Positions 15,801 through 24,793 of a stretch of DNA of 64,000 bases are shown here, piece after piece (the stretch's first letter is position 1; the number at the start of each line of letters is the position of its first letter). The translations under genes were made by a program, and so were the position numbers. The notes under the pieces were generated by a model that saw only the letters and a list, made by a program, of their open reading frames with translations, did no database searches and had not been told where the DNA came from. This stretch comes from Bacillota bacterium (lineage in GTDB: Bacteria > Bacillota > Clostridia > Christensenellales > UMGS416): NCBI GenBank assembly GCA_023422005.1, contig JAEZSC010000151.1, positions 1 to 64,000 on the forward strand. Direction: 5' to 3'.

Positions 15801-17261
15801 TCACTCTTTCATGACCGGTTCGCCCTTTGTCGTGACATTGACCGTCCAGTTGGCCTTATATCCCGCCGCCTTGAATGCCTTGCTGGCGATGTCATGCAAT
15901 GCGTTCACCTGGGTCTCCAAGTCCTGCGCCTGCGAGGATTTGACATAGGACGTGCCGTTGGCCAGCTTTTTATACTTTTTGAGCTTAGCCTCCACGCTCT
16001 TCAGCGCCTCGTCCAGTTGTTTGTTCAGCTCTTCATCGATCAACTTCCTCTGAAGCGTAGGCAGCTTGCGATCCTTGGACAGTATGCTCTTCGTCGTCTT
16101 GACCCAGGTCTCCCCCTGCAAATAGGCCCACAGCAGCCGCGCGTTGCCCGAGGAATACTTGTACTGCTTGGGCACGTCGATGCCATAGACTTCCTTTATC
16201 AGGTCCACGCGCTTTTCCTGATCGATGATAAAGTAGTTCCTCCTGAAGATACCGAAGTTGTTCGAGCCGGGCATCGTGCGCATCGAGATGTTCTGTTCCG
16301 AGAGGTTCTTGCCGAATATGGCGATGGCCGCCAGCTGCTGGAAGTTCATGTTCGTGGTAACTTTGCCCTGCATCGATACCAACAGCTTGGGGACGTCGAG
16401 TATCGTGGAGTTCTGCTGCAGCTTTTTAAACACGGTCAGCAGCATTTTCTTCTGGCGGTTCACGCGGTTCAGGTCGCCCGCCTCGGATCTCGCGATGTCA
16501 CCCTTCCTGACGCGGCAGTAATCCAGCACGCCCTGGCCGTCCATGTGCTGCATGCCCTTCTTGTACTCGCGGCCGGAGATCGAAAAGTCGATGTCCAGGT
16601 CAAAATCCACGCCGCCCACGGCGTCGGTCAGTTCCTTCACGACCGGCATCGTCACAGCGATGTAGTAGTTGACGGGGATGTTGCCCAGCACGCCCTGCAC
16701 GCTCTTGCAGACGTTCATGTACCCATCGTTGTTCATGCCGCCGCCGGCTTCCAGAGCGAAGTTCAGCTTGTATATGCCTTTCAGATTGGCGATCTTGGCA
16801 TAGCTGTCTCTGGGGATCGATATCATGTCGGTCTTGTTTTCCTTAAAGTTGATGGCCAGCACGAGCATGACATCGGAGTTGAAGTCTTTGTTCACATACT
16901 GCTTGGGGTTGTTCACGCGCTCTTCGGCGTAGTCAACACCGACCAGCAACACGTTCAGCGTGTCCTTCATGATGGACTGATCCGCCTGGCTGGCCAGCAG
17001 ATCGTAGGGGCTGAGCGTCGGTGTGGAGGTTGGCGTCGCCGTGGCGCTGGCTGTTGCCGTAGGAACCGGCGTTGAAGTAGCGGGCGGCGGCGTGGGCTCC
17101 ACGGTTTCGATGGCCGCGGGCGTCTGGTCGAAGAGGCCCATCTGATCGTGGTTGATCTTGTTCCACGTGTCCGCAAGCGCAACGCCGCCCACCGCAAGCA
17201 ACACGGCGGCCAACGCAATGGTGGATATCAGTATTGGCTTTCTGGAAAAAAACTTCTTCAA
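15801..17261 (-). CDS. LytR-CpsA-Psr (LCP) family cell-wall transferase
   Basis: 486 residues. LCP enzymes attach anionic polymers or glycans from lipid carriers to peptidoglycan. One N-terminal membrane helix (ILISTIALAAVLLAVGG) is followed by a Pro/Thr linker (residues 50-85), then the LCP domain with VLLVGVD, SDVMLVLAINFKENKTDMISIPRDSY, YKLNFALEAGG, GGVDFDLD and the RSEAGDLNRVNRQ Arg cluster. The C-terminus extends about 130 residues as a Lys-rich helix region. TTG start at 17261 with GGATGGTG 7 nt upstream. A strong promoter lies at 17305-17333. Confidence 0.88.
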   Translation of the reverse strand: MKKFFSRKPILISTIALAAVLLAVGGVALADTWNKINHDQMGLFDQTPAAIETVEPTPPPATSTPVPTATASATATPTSTPTLSPYDLLASQADQSIMKDTLNVLLVGVDYAEERVNNPKQYVNKDFNSDVMLVLAINFKENKTDMISIPRDSYAKIANLKGIYKLNFALEAGGGMNNDGYMNVCKSVQGVLGNIPVNYYIAVTMPVVKELTDAVGGVDFDLDIDFSISGREYKKGMQHMDGQGVLDYCRVRKGDIARSEAGDLNRVNRQKKMLLTVFKKLQQNSTILDVPKLLVSMQGKVTTNMNFQQLAAIAIFGKNLSEQNISMRTMPGSNNFGIFRRNYFIIDQEKRVDLIKEVYGIDVPKQYKYSSGNARLLWAYLQGETWVKTTKSILSKDRKLPTLQRKLIDEELNKQLDEALKSVEAKLKKYKKLANGTSYVKSSQAQDLETQVNALHDIASKAFKAAGYKANWTVNVTTKGEPVMKE

Positions 17262-17304
17262 AATATTACACCATCCATATAGTAATATGCATTCATGCGG
17301 TTTT

Positions 17305-17333
17305 ATTATACCGCTTCATGTTGGCACTGACAA
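17305..17333 (-). promoter_or_regulatory. SigA-type promoter of the LCP gene
   Basis: TTGTCA (17333-17328), 17 nt, TATAAT (17310-17305) on the minus strand, giving a leader of about 35 nt. Confidence 0.7.
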
Positions 17334-17337
17334 TTCT

Positions 17338-17406
17338 TTACATAAACGGCACCGGATATTCGCGTAAGAATTGCACATGTATCTTCTCATATTCGCCAAA
17401 AACCAT
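17338..17406 (-). CDS. Possible 22-residue small peptide
   Basis: ATG at 17406 preceded by TGGGGGTGAT at good spacing and encoding a 22-residue peptide (MVFGEYEKIHVQFLREYPVP plus FM) whose stop abuts the -35 of the LCP promoter. It is too short to judge by composition, and the ribosome-site match may be chance because it forms part of the palindrome at 17409-17440. Confidence 0.2.
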   Translation of the reverse strand: MVFGEYEKIHVQFLREYPVPFM

Positions 17407-17408
17407 TG

Positions 17409-17440
17409 ATATCACCCCCAAATACGGTATTTCGTGATAT
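17409..17440. promoter_or_regulatory. Nested palindrome, possible operator
   Basis: Outer arms ATATCAC (17409-17415) and GTGATAT (17434-17440) enclose inner arms AAATAC/GTATTT (17420-17425/17427-17432). It lies about 75 nt upstream of the LCP promoter in the 17262-17616 gap. The remaining 17441-17604 holds no feature I can support. Confidence 0.4.
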
Positions 17441-17616
17441 GCAAAGTAAAACATTTCCCCGATTACCGGTATTAAGACGAAGGAAACCATTAAAAAGATC
17501 CGACAAATTGTGTTTTAAACCGCAATGCTATTATATATGGCGAAGGAGTTCGGCTGCCGTGAACCAAATGCTATAATAGATCGTACTGCGTCACAAACAC
17601 ATGCGAGGTGCTGAAT

Positions 17617-18831
17617 ATGGCCTTCTCAAAAGCAGACCTCTCCATCCTGCGTCCGCTGGCCGAGCAGGCGGCGGCTTTAGCCGCCTGCGACAAGAACCGT
17701 GCCGTGCTGCTGCGCTGGTGCGACACCAACGCCCTGCGCAAACCCGACCGCGCGCCAGTGTGGTGCCGCCCCGTAGGCGCGTGGGATGAGCTTTTGCCTG
17801 AAAGCAGCCTTAGGTGTGCAGACCCATTCCTGCGGCGCATTGAGTACCAATTGAGGCAGCTCGCGATCAAGGCGGACATCGGCGACGACACGCCGTTTCT
17901 CCCCTACTTCCCCGTTCCCGTGCGCTTTGACGTGCAGCCCCTGAACATATGGGGCGTAAAAGTCAGCCACAGCGAGAGCAGCGTGAAGGGCGGAGCATGG
18001 GCCTATGAGCCGCCGCTCAGAACCGAAGAGGATTTTGACAAGCTCGTTCTGCCCCAATTCGCCGTGAACCACACACTGACGCAGGAGCTGCTGGAGCGCA
18101 CACAGGAAGCGCTGGGCGACGCCCTGCCCGTTCGGCGCGTGTGCAACGCACCCCTGAACGGCACGCTGGGCACCCAGGCGGCGGACCTGCGCGGGCTGGA
18201 GCAGATGATGCTGGATATGGCCCTGTCGCCGGAGCTGATGCACAGGCTCATGGCGTATCTGCGCGACGCCACGCTGCGCAGCATGGACGCGGCAGAACGC
18301 AGCGGCATGCTCACGCCCAACACCGACGAGCCCATGACGTGCAGCGACGCCATCGGAGAGGATAATGAGCCTGTCACGTTCCAAAACCTGTGGGGAATGG
18401 TCAATAGCCAAGAGTTTGACCAGGTGTCCCCGGCCATGTGGGAAGAATTCTGTCTGGAATACCAAAAGCCCATCCTGGCGCGCTACGGGCTTACCGGCTA
18501 CGGCTGCTGCGAAAACCTCACGCGAAAGATTCCAGGCGTCATGAGCATCCCCAACCTGCGAATCTTCGTGTGCAGCGCGTGGAGCAATCTGGACAAGATC
18601 ATGCAGGCCGTGGGTACGGAAAAGGTCATCATGTGGCGCCAGAAGGCCAGCGACGTCGTGTTTGCCAGAGATGCGGCCGACCTGCGCGCGCCTCTGGAAG
18701 AGGGGCTCAAGAAGATGCAAGGGTTCCATAAGCAGGTCGTACTGCGCGAATTGCAGACCCTGTGCGGCAACCAAGACCGGCTGCATGTGTGGACGCGTCT
18801 GGCCATCGAGGCCGCGGAGAAGTATAGCTAG
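17617..18831 (+). CDS. URO-D-fold protein, divergent
   Basis: 404 residues resembling the URO-D/MtaA superfamily but more divergent than the protein at 10.5 kb. Features: a two-helix N-terminus, a central ADLRGLEQMMLDMALSPELMHRLM segment typical of URO-D-fold proteins, SPAMWEEFCLEYQKPILARYG, and GYGCCENL where relatives have a His-x-Cys metal motif. The double Cys and following Glu could bind metal. No corrinoid protein or methyltransferase partner is nearby. ATG at 17617 with GAGGTG 6 nt upstream. Substrate unknown. Confidence 0.65.
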   Translation: MAFSKADLSILRPLAEQAAALAACDKNRAVLLRWCDTNALRKPDRAPVWCRPVGAWDELLPESSLRCADPFLRRIEYQLRQLAIKADIGDDTPFLPYFPVPVRFDVQPLNIWGVKVSHSESSVKGGAWAYEPPLRTEEDFDKLVLPQFAVNHTLTQELLERTQEALGDALPVRRVCNAPLNGTLGTQAADLRGLEQMMLDMALSPELMHRLMAYLRDATLRSMDAAERSGMLTPNTDEPMTCSDAIGEDNEPVTFQNLWGMVNSQEFDQVSPAMWEEFCLEYQKPILARYGLTGYGCCENLTRKIPGVMSIPNLRIFVCSAWSNLDKIMQAVGTEKVIMWRQKASDVVFARDAADLRAPLEEGLKKMQGFHKQVVLRELQTLCGNQDRLHVWTRLAIEAAEKYS

Positions 18832-18838
18832 CGGTACA

Positions 18839-19513
18839 TTACAGCTGTAAATTCCAGGGCAAGAACCGCGCGGCGCTTTTATTAGAGATCATCAGCTGCG
18901 ACAACTCGTCAATCCTTGATTCAGACATGCGTACATCCGGGTTTTTGGAAGTGAACTGTTCGCCGACCGCAAATGCTGTGATGTACTCTTCCCAACTGTT
19001 GTAGAGCTGTTGAGCGTTTTTGGCAATCCCCAATATCTTTGCCATGGCTGTTTGGGGGGCTTCCCTGTCCAGAAGCAGGCAACAGCGAATGTAGTAAATC
19101 GCTCTGGCTATATTCCAAGCACGGATACCGGCTGGAGGCAAAAGAAAAAGCGTTTTGGCTACGAGCATAGCCTGTTTCTGGCAGTGGTCATCTGAAATGG
19201 ATTCCAACAACCAATCCGGCCCTTTGGGCGAAGCCAGCAACTGCGTGCGCAGTTCATTATAGTGCGAAACGCAGCAGTCATATAAGATTATGGTGGGAAC
19301 GTCATCTGTGGAAGTATGCATGCCCGGTATATGCTGTCGCCCCATGTTGTCATACGTACGCATCATTTCAAACTGTATACGCCGCTTGGTAGACGGAAAC
19401 CGGTGCAGGCCGGCAACAAGCTCCATAGAAGCAGCCTCCGGGTGATAGCATGGGGCGCTCAGCGTTACCGCCCACATATCGTGATCAAACATTTGGTATG
19501 TGATGTATGACAT
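18839..19513 (-). CDS. DUF1266 domain protein
   Basis: 224 residues. The C-terminal half fits DUF1266: IRAWNIARAIYYIRCC, an A-rich helix, then AQQLYNSWEEYITAFAVGEQF. It is the third gene of an operon after an HscC-type Hsp70 and a J-protein, spaced 18 nt from the latter. The same three families sit together in Escherichia coli (hscC, djlC, ybeU), which argues for a shared but unknown chaperone role. No signal peptide or membrane helix. It converges on the URO-D-fold gene with 7 nt between stops. Confidence 0.75.
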   Translation of the reverse strand: MSYITYQMFDHDMWAVTLSAPCYHPEAASMELVAGLHRFPSTKRRIQFEMMRTYDNMGRQHIPGMHTSTDDVPTIILYDCCVSHYNELRTQLLASPKGPDWLLESISDDHCQKQAMLVAKTLFLLPPAGIRAWNIARAIYYIRCCLLLDREAPQTAMAKILGIAKNAQQLYNSWEEYITAFAVGEQFTSKNPDVRMSESRIDELSQLMISNKSAARFLPWNLQL

Positions 19514-19531
19514 GTTGCTACCGCCTGGCTT

Positions 19532-20758
19532 TTATAGAATGTATCCCTGTCCCAGCAGGAAGATAAAGAATTCAATCACAGCTATCACAACCAAAGCAAG
19601 TATGAAAACAGCCAATATAATCTTAATCAACATATTGCTAATTTCAAAATACCAACTGCGCCAGGACCAGCGCCTGCCAGTATGGATATTTGAAAGTCGT
19701 TTGACCGCGCTTCGGGAGTATACCTCTTCAGGCATAATCTGCAATACGTTCCGATATCGCATGACTGCGGATGGAGCGTCACCCATACGCTCCAAGCATA
19801 GCGCAGACCAACGCAACGCATCGGCTTGATCCGGATCCTGATTTAGAACTTCCTTATAAACATCCAGCGCGCCTTTATAATCTCCAAGGCGTCTCAGGGC
19901 TTCTCCGCGCAGCAAAGATGTAAATTGGCCGCTAAAATGGCCTCCGCAGAACCGATGCGCAGAGCTTAAGGTTTGCCAGTCTCCAATGCCATGCAGCAAG
20001 GTAAGGTGCAGGCGCAAGGCAGCCGGCGGCTCTTCGCTGTGCATATGGACGGACAACCCATTGAGTCGGGCAATGATCTCATCATCTCTGATCCTTCCCC
20101 TGTTCGCGTACACCTCGCTTAAGGCGCTGAGATACGCGGGGGCGCCTGGATAGGGCATAACCTCCTCATTGCACAGCAATCGTGCAATTTCACCCAGATG
20201 CTTAAGCCTATCCAACTCCGCGTCGGGGTACATCCCCCCTAAGAGCCCGCGCTCCCGTTCCCAATCGAATAGCTCCCCCAATTTCATCCACACATAGGAT
20301 GGCAGATGGGGAAACTCTTGAACGGTATCCGCCAGCACACGGCCAAGCTGTCTGTGCTCCCAAAAATTCAGCTCGTCCGCCCTTTCAAGCAAATTCAGCC
20401 ATAATGATGCATTGGGATATGAAGCGTAGTCTCTGGCCAAGGCGTTGAAGGCAATGATGAAGTCATGGATGGTAAAAATGGACTTCAATACATCCAACGG
20501 CTGCGCATACTCCAGGAGAGACCTGTCCTCGGTGTCAATCTCTGTGCTATTCTCACATTCGTCGCCGAAGTACAGTTCCTCATCGTTTCTTCGGCGGAAG
20601 TGGCAGATAGACAACGCCTGATCGTAAGCTTTACGCAAGTCTTGAAAAGCCTGCTGATCATCATCGGGCCGCCTGATTTTCAACAATCTCGCGTATGCCC
20701 GCTTTACCGCGCCCTCGTCAGAGGTTTCGGAAATCTCTAAAATCTCCCACGGGTTCAA
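19532..20758 (-). CDS. J-domain co-chaperone with C-terminal membrane anchor (DjlC-like)
   Basis: 408 residues. The N-terminal 50 residues form a J-domain-like unit (NPWEILEISETSDEGAVKRAYARLL ... FQDLRKAYDQAL) in which the canonical HPD is RPD. The centre is helical, with TPR-like repeats near residues 290-345 (GEALRRLGDYKGALDVYKEVL, QADALRWSALCLERMG). One membrane helix closes the protein (IILAVFILALVVIAVIEFFIFLL). The TTG start overlaps the hscC stop (TTGA), so it is translationally coupled. Probably the dedicated partner of the adjacent Hsp70. Confidence 0.75.
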   Translation of the reverse strand: MNPWEILEISETSDEGAVKRAYARLLKIRRPDDDQQAFQDLRKAYDQALSICHFRRRNDEELYFGDECENSTEIDTEDRSLLEYAQPLDVLKSIFTIHDFIIAFNALARDYASYPNASLWLNLLERADELNFWEHRQLGRVLADTVQEFPHLPSYVWMKLGELFDWERERGLLGGMYPDAELDRLKHLGEIARLLCNEEVMPYPGAPAYLSALSEVYANRGRIRDDEIIARLNGLSVHMHSEEPPAALRLHLTLLHGIGDWQTLSSAHRFCGGHFSGQFTSLLRGEALRRLGDYKGALDVYKEVLNQDPDQADALRWSALCLERMGDAPSAVMRYRNVLQIMPEEVYSRSAVKRLSNIHTGRRWSWRSWYFEISNMLIKIILAVFILALVVIAVIEFFIFLLGQGYIL

Positions 20759-22458
20759 TGCAGATCGAACCTCCGTTCCAGCCGATCGAAAATCGCCTTT
20801 GTTTCCAAAGCGGTCTTTCGAATCAGTTGGTCATTTTGCGTTTCCAGCGCGGCGTTGAGATTTGCTAAGGCCATGTCAATTTCCAAACGATGTGATCCAG
20901 TCAACTCTTCATACAACCGCTCGCCTTTGGCAAAAAGCAGCCTGTTTTCGGTTCTTTCTCTAGGGTGTATTTTTAAGCGAGCGAGCTCTGAAAGACGCTT
21001 CACAATTTCATCATGCGTCATCGTTCCAGGCGTCTTTTCCACTACAAGCTTTTGGGAGAACCCATTGCTTAGCACAACCACTTCCACTTCCAGAAGGCCA
21101 TTTACATCATAAGTGAAACGCAAGTCGGCGTACTGCAGGTCTTTGCCGTTGGAAGGAATGGGAACCTCGATCTCGCCGATCTTAACGTTGTTTTGCACAT
21201 TCCGGCTTTCTCCCTGGAAGATACCGAACTTCAACACTTTTTGATCTACATGCAGAGCATAATACCGGTTGACGCGGCTTACAGGGACCACTGTGTTTCT
21301 CTCTATGATCGGGCTGAAAATGTCCTTCTCCACGATGCGCCCTTGTTCGTCGGTCTTAACGATTTCCGTACCAAGCGTAAACGGACACACGTCGGTCATA
21401 ACGGTCTCACCAAGCGTCATATCACGAGCTTTCAGCGCGGCCTGCACGGCTGCGCCCATGGCAACCGCTTCGTCTGGATTCAAATTGCAAAAAGGCATTT
21501 GCCCAAATAATTTTGCCGCCATCGCCCGTATATATGGCATACGTGTAGCGCCGCCAACCAGCACCACAGCGTCCAGCTCATTGGGCGTAAGCCTTGTATC
21601 GCGCAGCACACGTTCCACGGGTTCGCGCAGCCTGCGGTAAAGAGGTGTAAAAAGCTTGTCCGTCTCCTGGCGCGTAAGGGTCAACTCGAGTGTTCTGTCA
21701 TGAAACTGGCACGATATGGTTGCCTCTATTGACTCGCTGAGCCTTCTTTTTGCACCCTCCACCTGCTTTTTGATGGCAGCCATACCCCTGGGTTGGGCAC
21801 CGTTTGGGTCTATCCCATTACGCTCACAAAAAAACGAGGTAAGTAAGTCGTCAAAATCATTCCCGCCCAGATGGTTATCACCGGCAACGGCACGCACTTC
21901 CATAACACCTTCAAACAAATCGAGTATGGAGACGTCAAAAGTACCGCCGCCTAAATCGAAAACCAGGAATTTGGCATATTCTGTGCTCCGATGCAAGCCA
22001 TAGGCCAAAGCCGCCGCGGTTGGTTCGGTAACCAAACGCTCAACACGCAATCCGGCCAACTCTGCGGCTTGCCTTGTCGCTTTGCGCTGGCTGTCGTTGA
22101 AGTATGCGGGAACGCTGATAACAGCCTCGTCAATACGACAACTCAAATAAGCCTCAGCGTCGGATTTAAGCGACCTTAATACATAGGATGAAAGGTCTAT
22201 TGGAGAAAAGCGATGCTGCCCAAGCCAATAAGTTCTTTCTGTTCCCATATAGCGCTTGAAGCCTGCAGCCGTTTTGCCAGGGTGTGTGACAAGGCGTTCA
22301 TACGCTACTTTTCCAACAAGGACTTGCCCATCGTCATCAATGCCAACCACAGATGGGGTCATCCGCTCACCTAAAATATTAGGTATGATTCGTGGCTGCT
22401 CTCCATCCCAATAGGACACGAGGCTATTTGTTGTGCCAAGATCAATTCCTATTATCAT
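20755..22458 (-). CDS. hscC: HscC-type Hsp70 chaperone
   Basis: 567 residues. The ATPase domain has IGIDLGTTNSLVSYW at the N-terminus, FNDSQRKATRQAAELAG, EPTAAALAYGL and the second phosphate motif FDLGGGTFDVS. The substrate-binding domain follows (VCPFTLGTEIV onward), and the protein ends soon after with a short helical lid, so it is shorter than DnaK and close to HscC length. First gene of the operon with the J-protein and DUF1266. GGGGG lies 5 nt before the ATG. Clients unknown. Confidence 0.85.
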   Translation of the reverse strand: MIIGIDLGTTNSLVSYWDGEQPRIIPNILGERMTPSVVGIDDDGQVLVGKVAYERLVTHPGKTAAGFKRYMGTERTYWLGQHRFSPIDLSSYVLRSLKSDAEAYLSCRIDEAVISVPAYFNDSQRKATRQAAELAGLRVERLVTEPTAAALAYGLHRSTEYAKFLVFDLGGGTFDVSILDLFEGVMEVRAVAGDNHLGGNDFDDLLTSFFCERNGIDPNGAQPRGMAAIKKQVEGAKRRLSESIEATISCQFHDRTLELTLTRQETDKLFTPLYRRLREPVERVLRDTRLTPNELDAVVLVGGATRMPYIRAMAAKLFGQMPFCNLNPDEAVAMGAAVQAALKARDMTLGETVMTDVCPFTLGTEIVKTDEQGRIVEKDIFSPIIERNTVVPVSRVNRYYALHVDQKVLKFGIFQGESRNVQNNVKIGEIEVPIPSNGKDLQYADLRFTYDVNGLLEVEVVVLSNGFSQKLVVEKTPGTMTHDEIVKRLSELARLKIHPRERTENRLLFAKGERLYEELTGSHRLEIDMALANLNAALETQNDQLIRKTALETKAIFDRLERRFDLH

Positions 22459-22628
22459 ATATCCCCCGAGAACGAGAGCTCACCTTTATTGAACTTATAT
22501 AGCCGAGCAACCAGCAGTGGGCGGACAGTCCTGCTTATAAAAAGGAGTTCTCTTATACAATACTATCATGATATGGCGAAACATGGAAGCTCCCTGGAAG
22601 GCTTAACAGCTTTTTACCATCGTGCTTA

Positions 22629-22664
22629 GAAAAAAGACCACCGGCAATCTCATGCCGGTGGTCT
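22629..22664 (-). terminator. Terminator of the GntR/ABC operon
   Basis: A 12-bp perfect stem AGACCACCGGCA/TGCCGGTGGTCT with six T residues on the minus-strand side, 39 nt past the permease stop. Confidence 0.8.
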
Positions 22665-22702
22665 GAGCAATCGCAAGCGCGGCGACGTTGAGTTTCAAAG
22701 AG

Positions 22703-23503
22703 CTATTCCAGATTGAGCCTCTTTTTCAGGATAAACTGCGTGCCCCAGTAGTACGCAACAGAGAGCACCGCGCCCAGGCCTATTCCCGACAGCATCATCT
22801 GGCGCACCACCCGTGCGACGTTTGCCAAGCTCTCCGGTTGGTTGTTGAGCGGCATTCCCACGACGGCCACCATGATCACACCTATGATCTGAATGACCGT
22901 GTACAGCGCGACATACGCCGCGAACGACAGCAGCACTCGGTGCTTGCCGGCCAACTGCCCAAGGGCGATGGAGGCATATACCATGAGTATGCTGTGCACC
23001 AGCGACACCAGCACGGACACGCCCAGCACAGCAAAGAGCACGCTGCCGTGCACCCCAAACATCGCTTCGGACTGGAGGAAAAGCTCCCGCAGGCCGGCTC
23101 TGATCAGGGTCATGTTTTCGGGCGTCCCCAACACCGCAAAGAGGGAGGCCGCTACCGCGATGGCGCTCAGAACGCTCCACGCGCAGGCGATCAGCAGCTT
23201 TGCGGTGATGAGCTCGTGCGTCCTGACCGGCAGGGTAAACATCAGATATCCCTCATCCGTCATCAGGTTTTTGTAAAACCGCAGAATGAGCGTTACAAGC
23301 GTCATGATCATGATCCCAAGGATTGAGAGCACATAGCCCCCTATCAGGAGCACCGGTATGAGCATGAGCACGCCGCTGTTGGGGTAGAGATCCAGCCGCA
23401 TCATAAGGCTGTTGATGAGCGTGAAAACCGCCAGCACCAGATACAGCGGCAGTATCAGCCGCGAAGCTGCCTTCCATTCATGTTTGATCAGCTTGCCTAA
23501 CAT
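22703..23503 (-). CDS. ABC-2 type transporter permease
   Basis: 266 residues with six predicted membrane segments and the start MLGKLIKHEWKAASR typical of these permeases. The segment LMTDEGYLMFTLPVRTHELITAKL is the cytoplasmic turn seen in ABC-2 permeases. It overlaps the upstream ATPase gene by 7 nt and is controlled with it by the GntR regulator. The substrate is unknown; such modules often respond to cell-envelope stress or antibiotics. Confidence 0.8.
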   Translation of the reverse strand: MLGKLIKHEWKAASRLILPLYLVLAVFTLINSLMMRLDLYPNSGVLMLIPVLLIGGYVLSILGIMIMTLVTLILRFYKNLMTDEGYLMFTLPVRTHELITAKLLIACAWSVLSAIAVAASLFAVLGTPENMTLIRAGLRELFLQSEAMFGVHGSVLFAVLGVSVLVSLVHSILMVYASIALGQLAGKHRVLLSFAAYVALYTVIQIIGVIMVAVVGMPLNNQPESLANVARVVRQMMLSGIGLGAVLSVAYYWGTQFILKKRLNLE

Positions 23504-24195
23504 TTGAACACCTCCCTGAACAGGGCGTCGACGGATTTGCCCTCGCGCGAGCGTATGTCGTCCACGGATGCATGCATCGCCACCCTGCCCTGCTTGATGA
23601 ATACCACCTCGTCGAGCACCTTCTCGATATCCGCGATCAGATGGGTGGAGATGAGCACGGTGGCGCCTTCGTCGTAGTTCGTGATGATCGTGTTGAGGAT
23701 ATAGTCCCGCGCGGCAGGATCGACACCGCCAATGGGCTCGTCCAGGCAGTAAAGCTGCGCCCTGCGGCTCATGACCAGGATGAGCTGGACCTTTTCCTTG
23801 GTGCCCTTGGAGAGCGTCTTCAGGCGACGGTCCGCAGGCACACCCAGGCGCTCCAGCATCTCGTGGGCGCGCTTGTGGTCAAAATCCGCGTAGAAGTCCG
23901 CGAAGAAGTCCACAGCCTGGGACACGCGCATCCAGTCCGGAAGGTAAGTCTTCTCCGGCAGATAGGATACGATCTTTTTGGACTCTACCCCCGGTTCCCT
24001 GCCGCTGACGAGCAGCGTACCCGTCGTGGGGACCAGGAGGCCGTTAATGAGTTTGATAAGCGTGGTCTTGCCGCTGCCGTTGGGCCCCAGAAGGCCAATG
24101 ATCCTCCCCCGCTCCAGCGTAAGATCCACGCCGGACAGGGCTGCTATATTGCCAAAGCTTTTGCCTAGCGCTTTGCATTCCAGTACTGCACTCAT
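23497..24195 (-). CDS. ABC transporter ATPase (YtrB-like)
   Basis: 232 residues. Walker A is GPNGSGKTT near residue 38, the signature region is the degenerate TLSKGTKEKVQ, Walker B is QLYCLDEPIGGVDPAA, and the H-loop His is in LISTHL. The variant signature and the FFADFYADFD segment are usual for YtrB-type ATPases. The start overlaps the regulator stop (ATGA). Confidence 0.87.
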   Translation of the reverse strand: MSAVLECKALGKSFGNIAALSGVDLTLERGRIIGLLGPNGSGKTTLIKLINGLLVPTTGTLLVSGREPGVESKKIVSYLPEKTYLPDWMRVSQAVDFFADFYADFDHKRAHEMLERLGVPADRRLKTLSKGTKEKVQLILVMSRRAQLYCLDEPIGGVDPAARDYILNTIITNYDEGATVLISTHLIADIEKVLDEVVFIKQGRVAMHASVDDIRSREGKSVDALFREVFKC

Positions 24196-24596
24196 GTTTC
24201 CTTTTCCTCCTCGCGGCCCACCGCCGCCTCCATGTCCCGTATCACCTGCTCCAGCAGCGCCAGCGCCTGCCGTGGATCAAACCCAAGCTGTTGCAGCTTT
24301 TCCAGAAAGGCAGTTGCCTGCTCCTGTGCCGACTGCTCCCGGAGCTTGCCGATCATCGCCTCATCCGGTGTGATGAAGCGGCCGCTGGTGCGGTTGGTGT
24401 AAACCAAACCCACCCGCTCCAGCTCGGCCAGCGCCCGCTGCATGGTGTTGGGGTTGACTGTGGCTTCCGCAGCCAAGTCCCTGACGGAGGGCAGCCTGTC
24501 TCCTGGTTTAAATTGCCCCGAGACAATACCGGCCTGTATCTGCTCAACAAGCTGAATGTAGACAGGCCGCTCCGAATCGAAAACCCATTGCATCAT
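24192..24596 (-). CDS. GntR-family regulator, YtrA subfamily
   Basis: 134 residues. The winged helix at residues 10-75 has VYIQLVEQIQAGIVSGQFKPGDRLPSVRDLA and NPNTMQRALAELERVGLV, followed by the short C-terminal dimer helix of YtrA proteins. First gene of the ABC operon and probably its autorepressor: a perfect inverted repeat lies at 24626-24645 between promoter and start. AAAGGAG precedes the tandem ATGs at 24596 and 24593. Confidence 0.87.
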   Translation of the reverse strand: MMQWVFDSERPVYIQLVEQIQAGIVSGQFKPGDRLPSVRDLAAEATVNPNTMQRALAELERVGLVYTNRTSGRFITPDEAMIGKLREQSAQEQATAFLEKLQQLGFDPRQALALLEQVIRDMEAAVGREEEKET

Positions 24597-24625
24597 ATGA
24601 CTCCTTTCCGGCCACGCTGTATCGA

Positions 24626-24645
24626 TGTATTAGGTGGTTAATACA
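24626..24645. promoter_or_regulatory. Probable GntR operator
   Basis: TGTATTA-GGTGGT-TAATACA, a perfect 7-bp inverted repeat directly downstream of the -10, where a bound repressor would block initiation. Confidence 0.6.
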
Positions 24646-24675
24646 ATGATATGGTTCTAGTAGGCACTTTGTCAA
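24646..24675 (-). promoter_or_regulatory. Promoter of the GntR/ABC operon
   Basis: TTGACA (24675-24670), 18 nt, TATCAT (24651-24646) on the minus strand. Confidence 0.65.
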
Positions 24676-24793
24676 GGGCTCATGATAAAAAATACTGGGG
24701 TTTCCTTGAGGCAATCGCAGGTACATCGCGCATTCGCACTCTGAAGCAAAATTTTGAGCATGAAAAATCCGGTCGTCAGTACATTTAAAGAGT

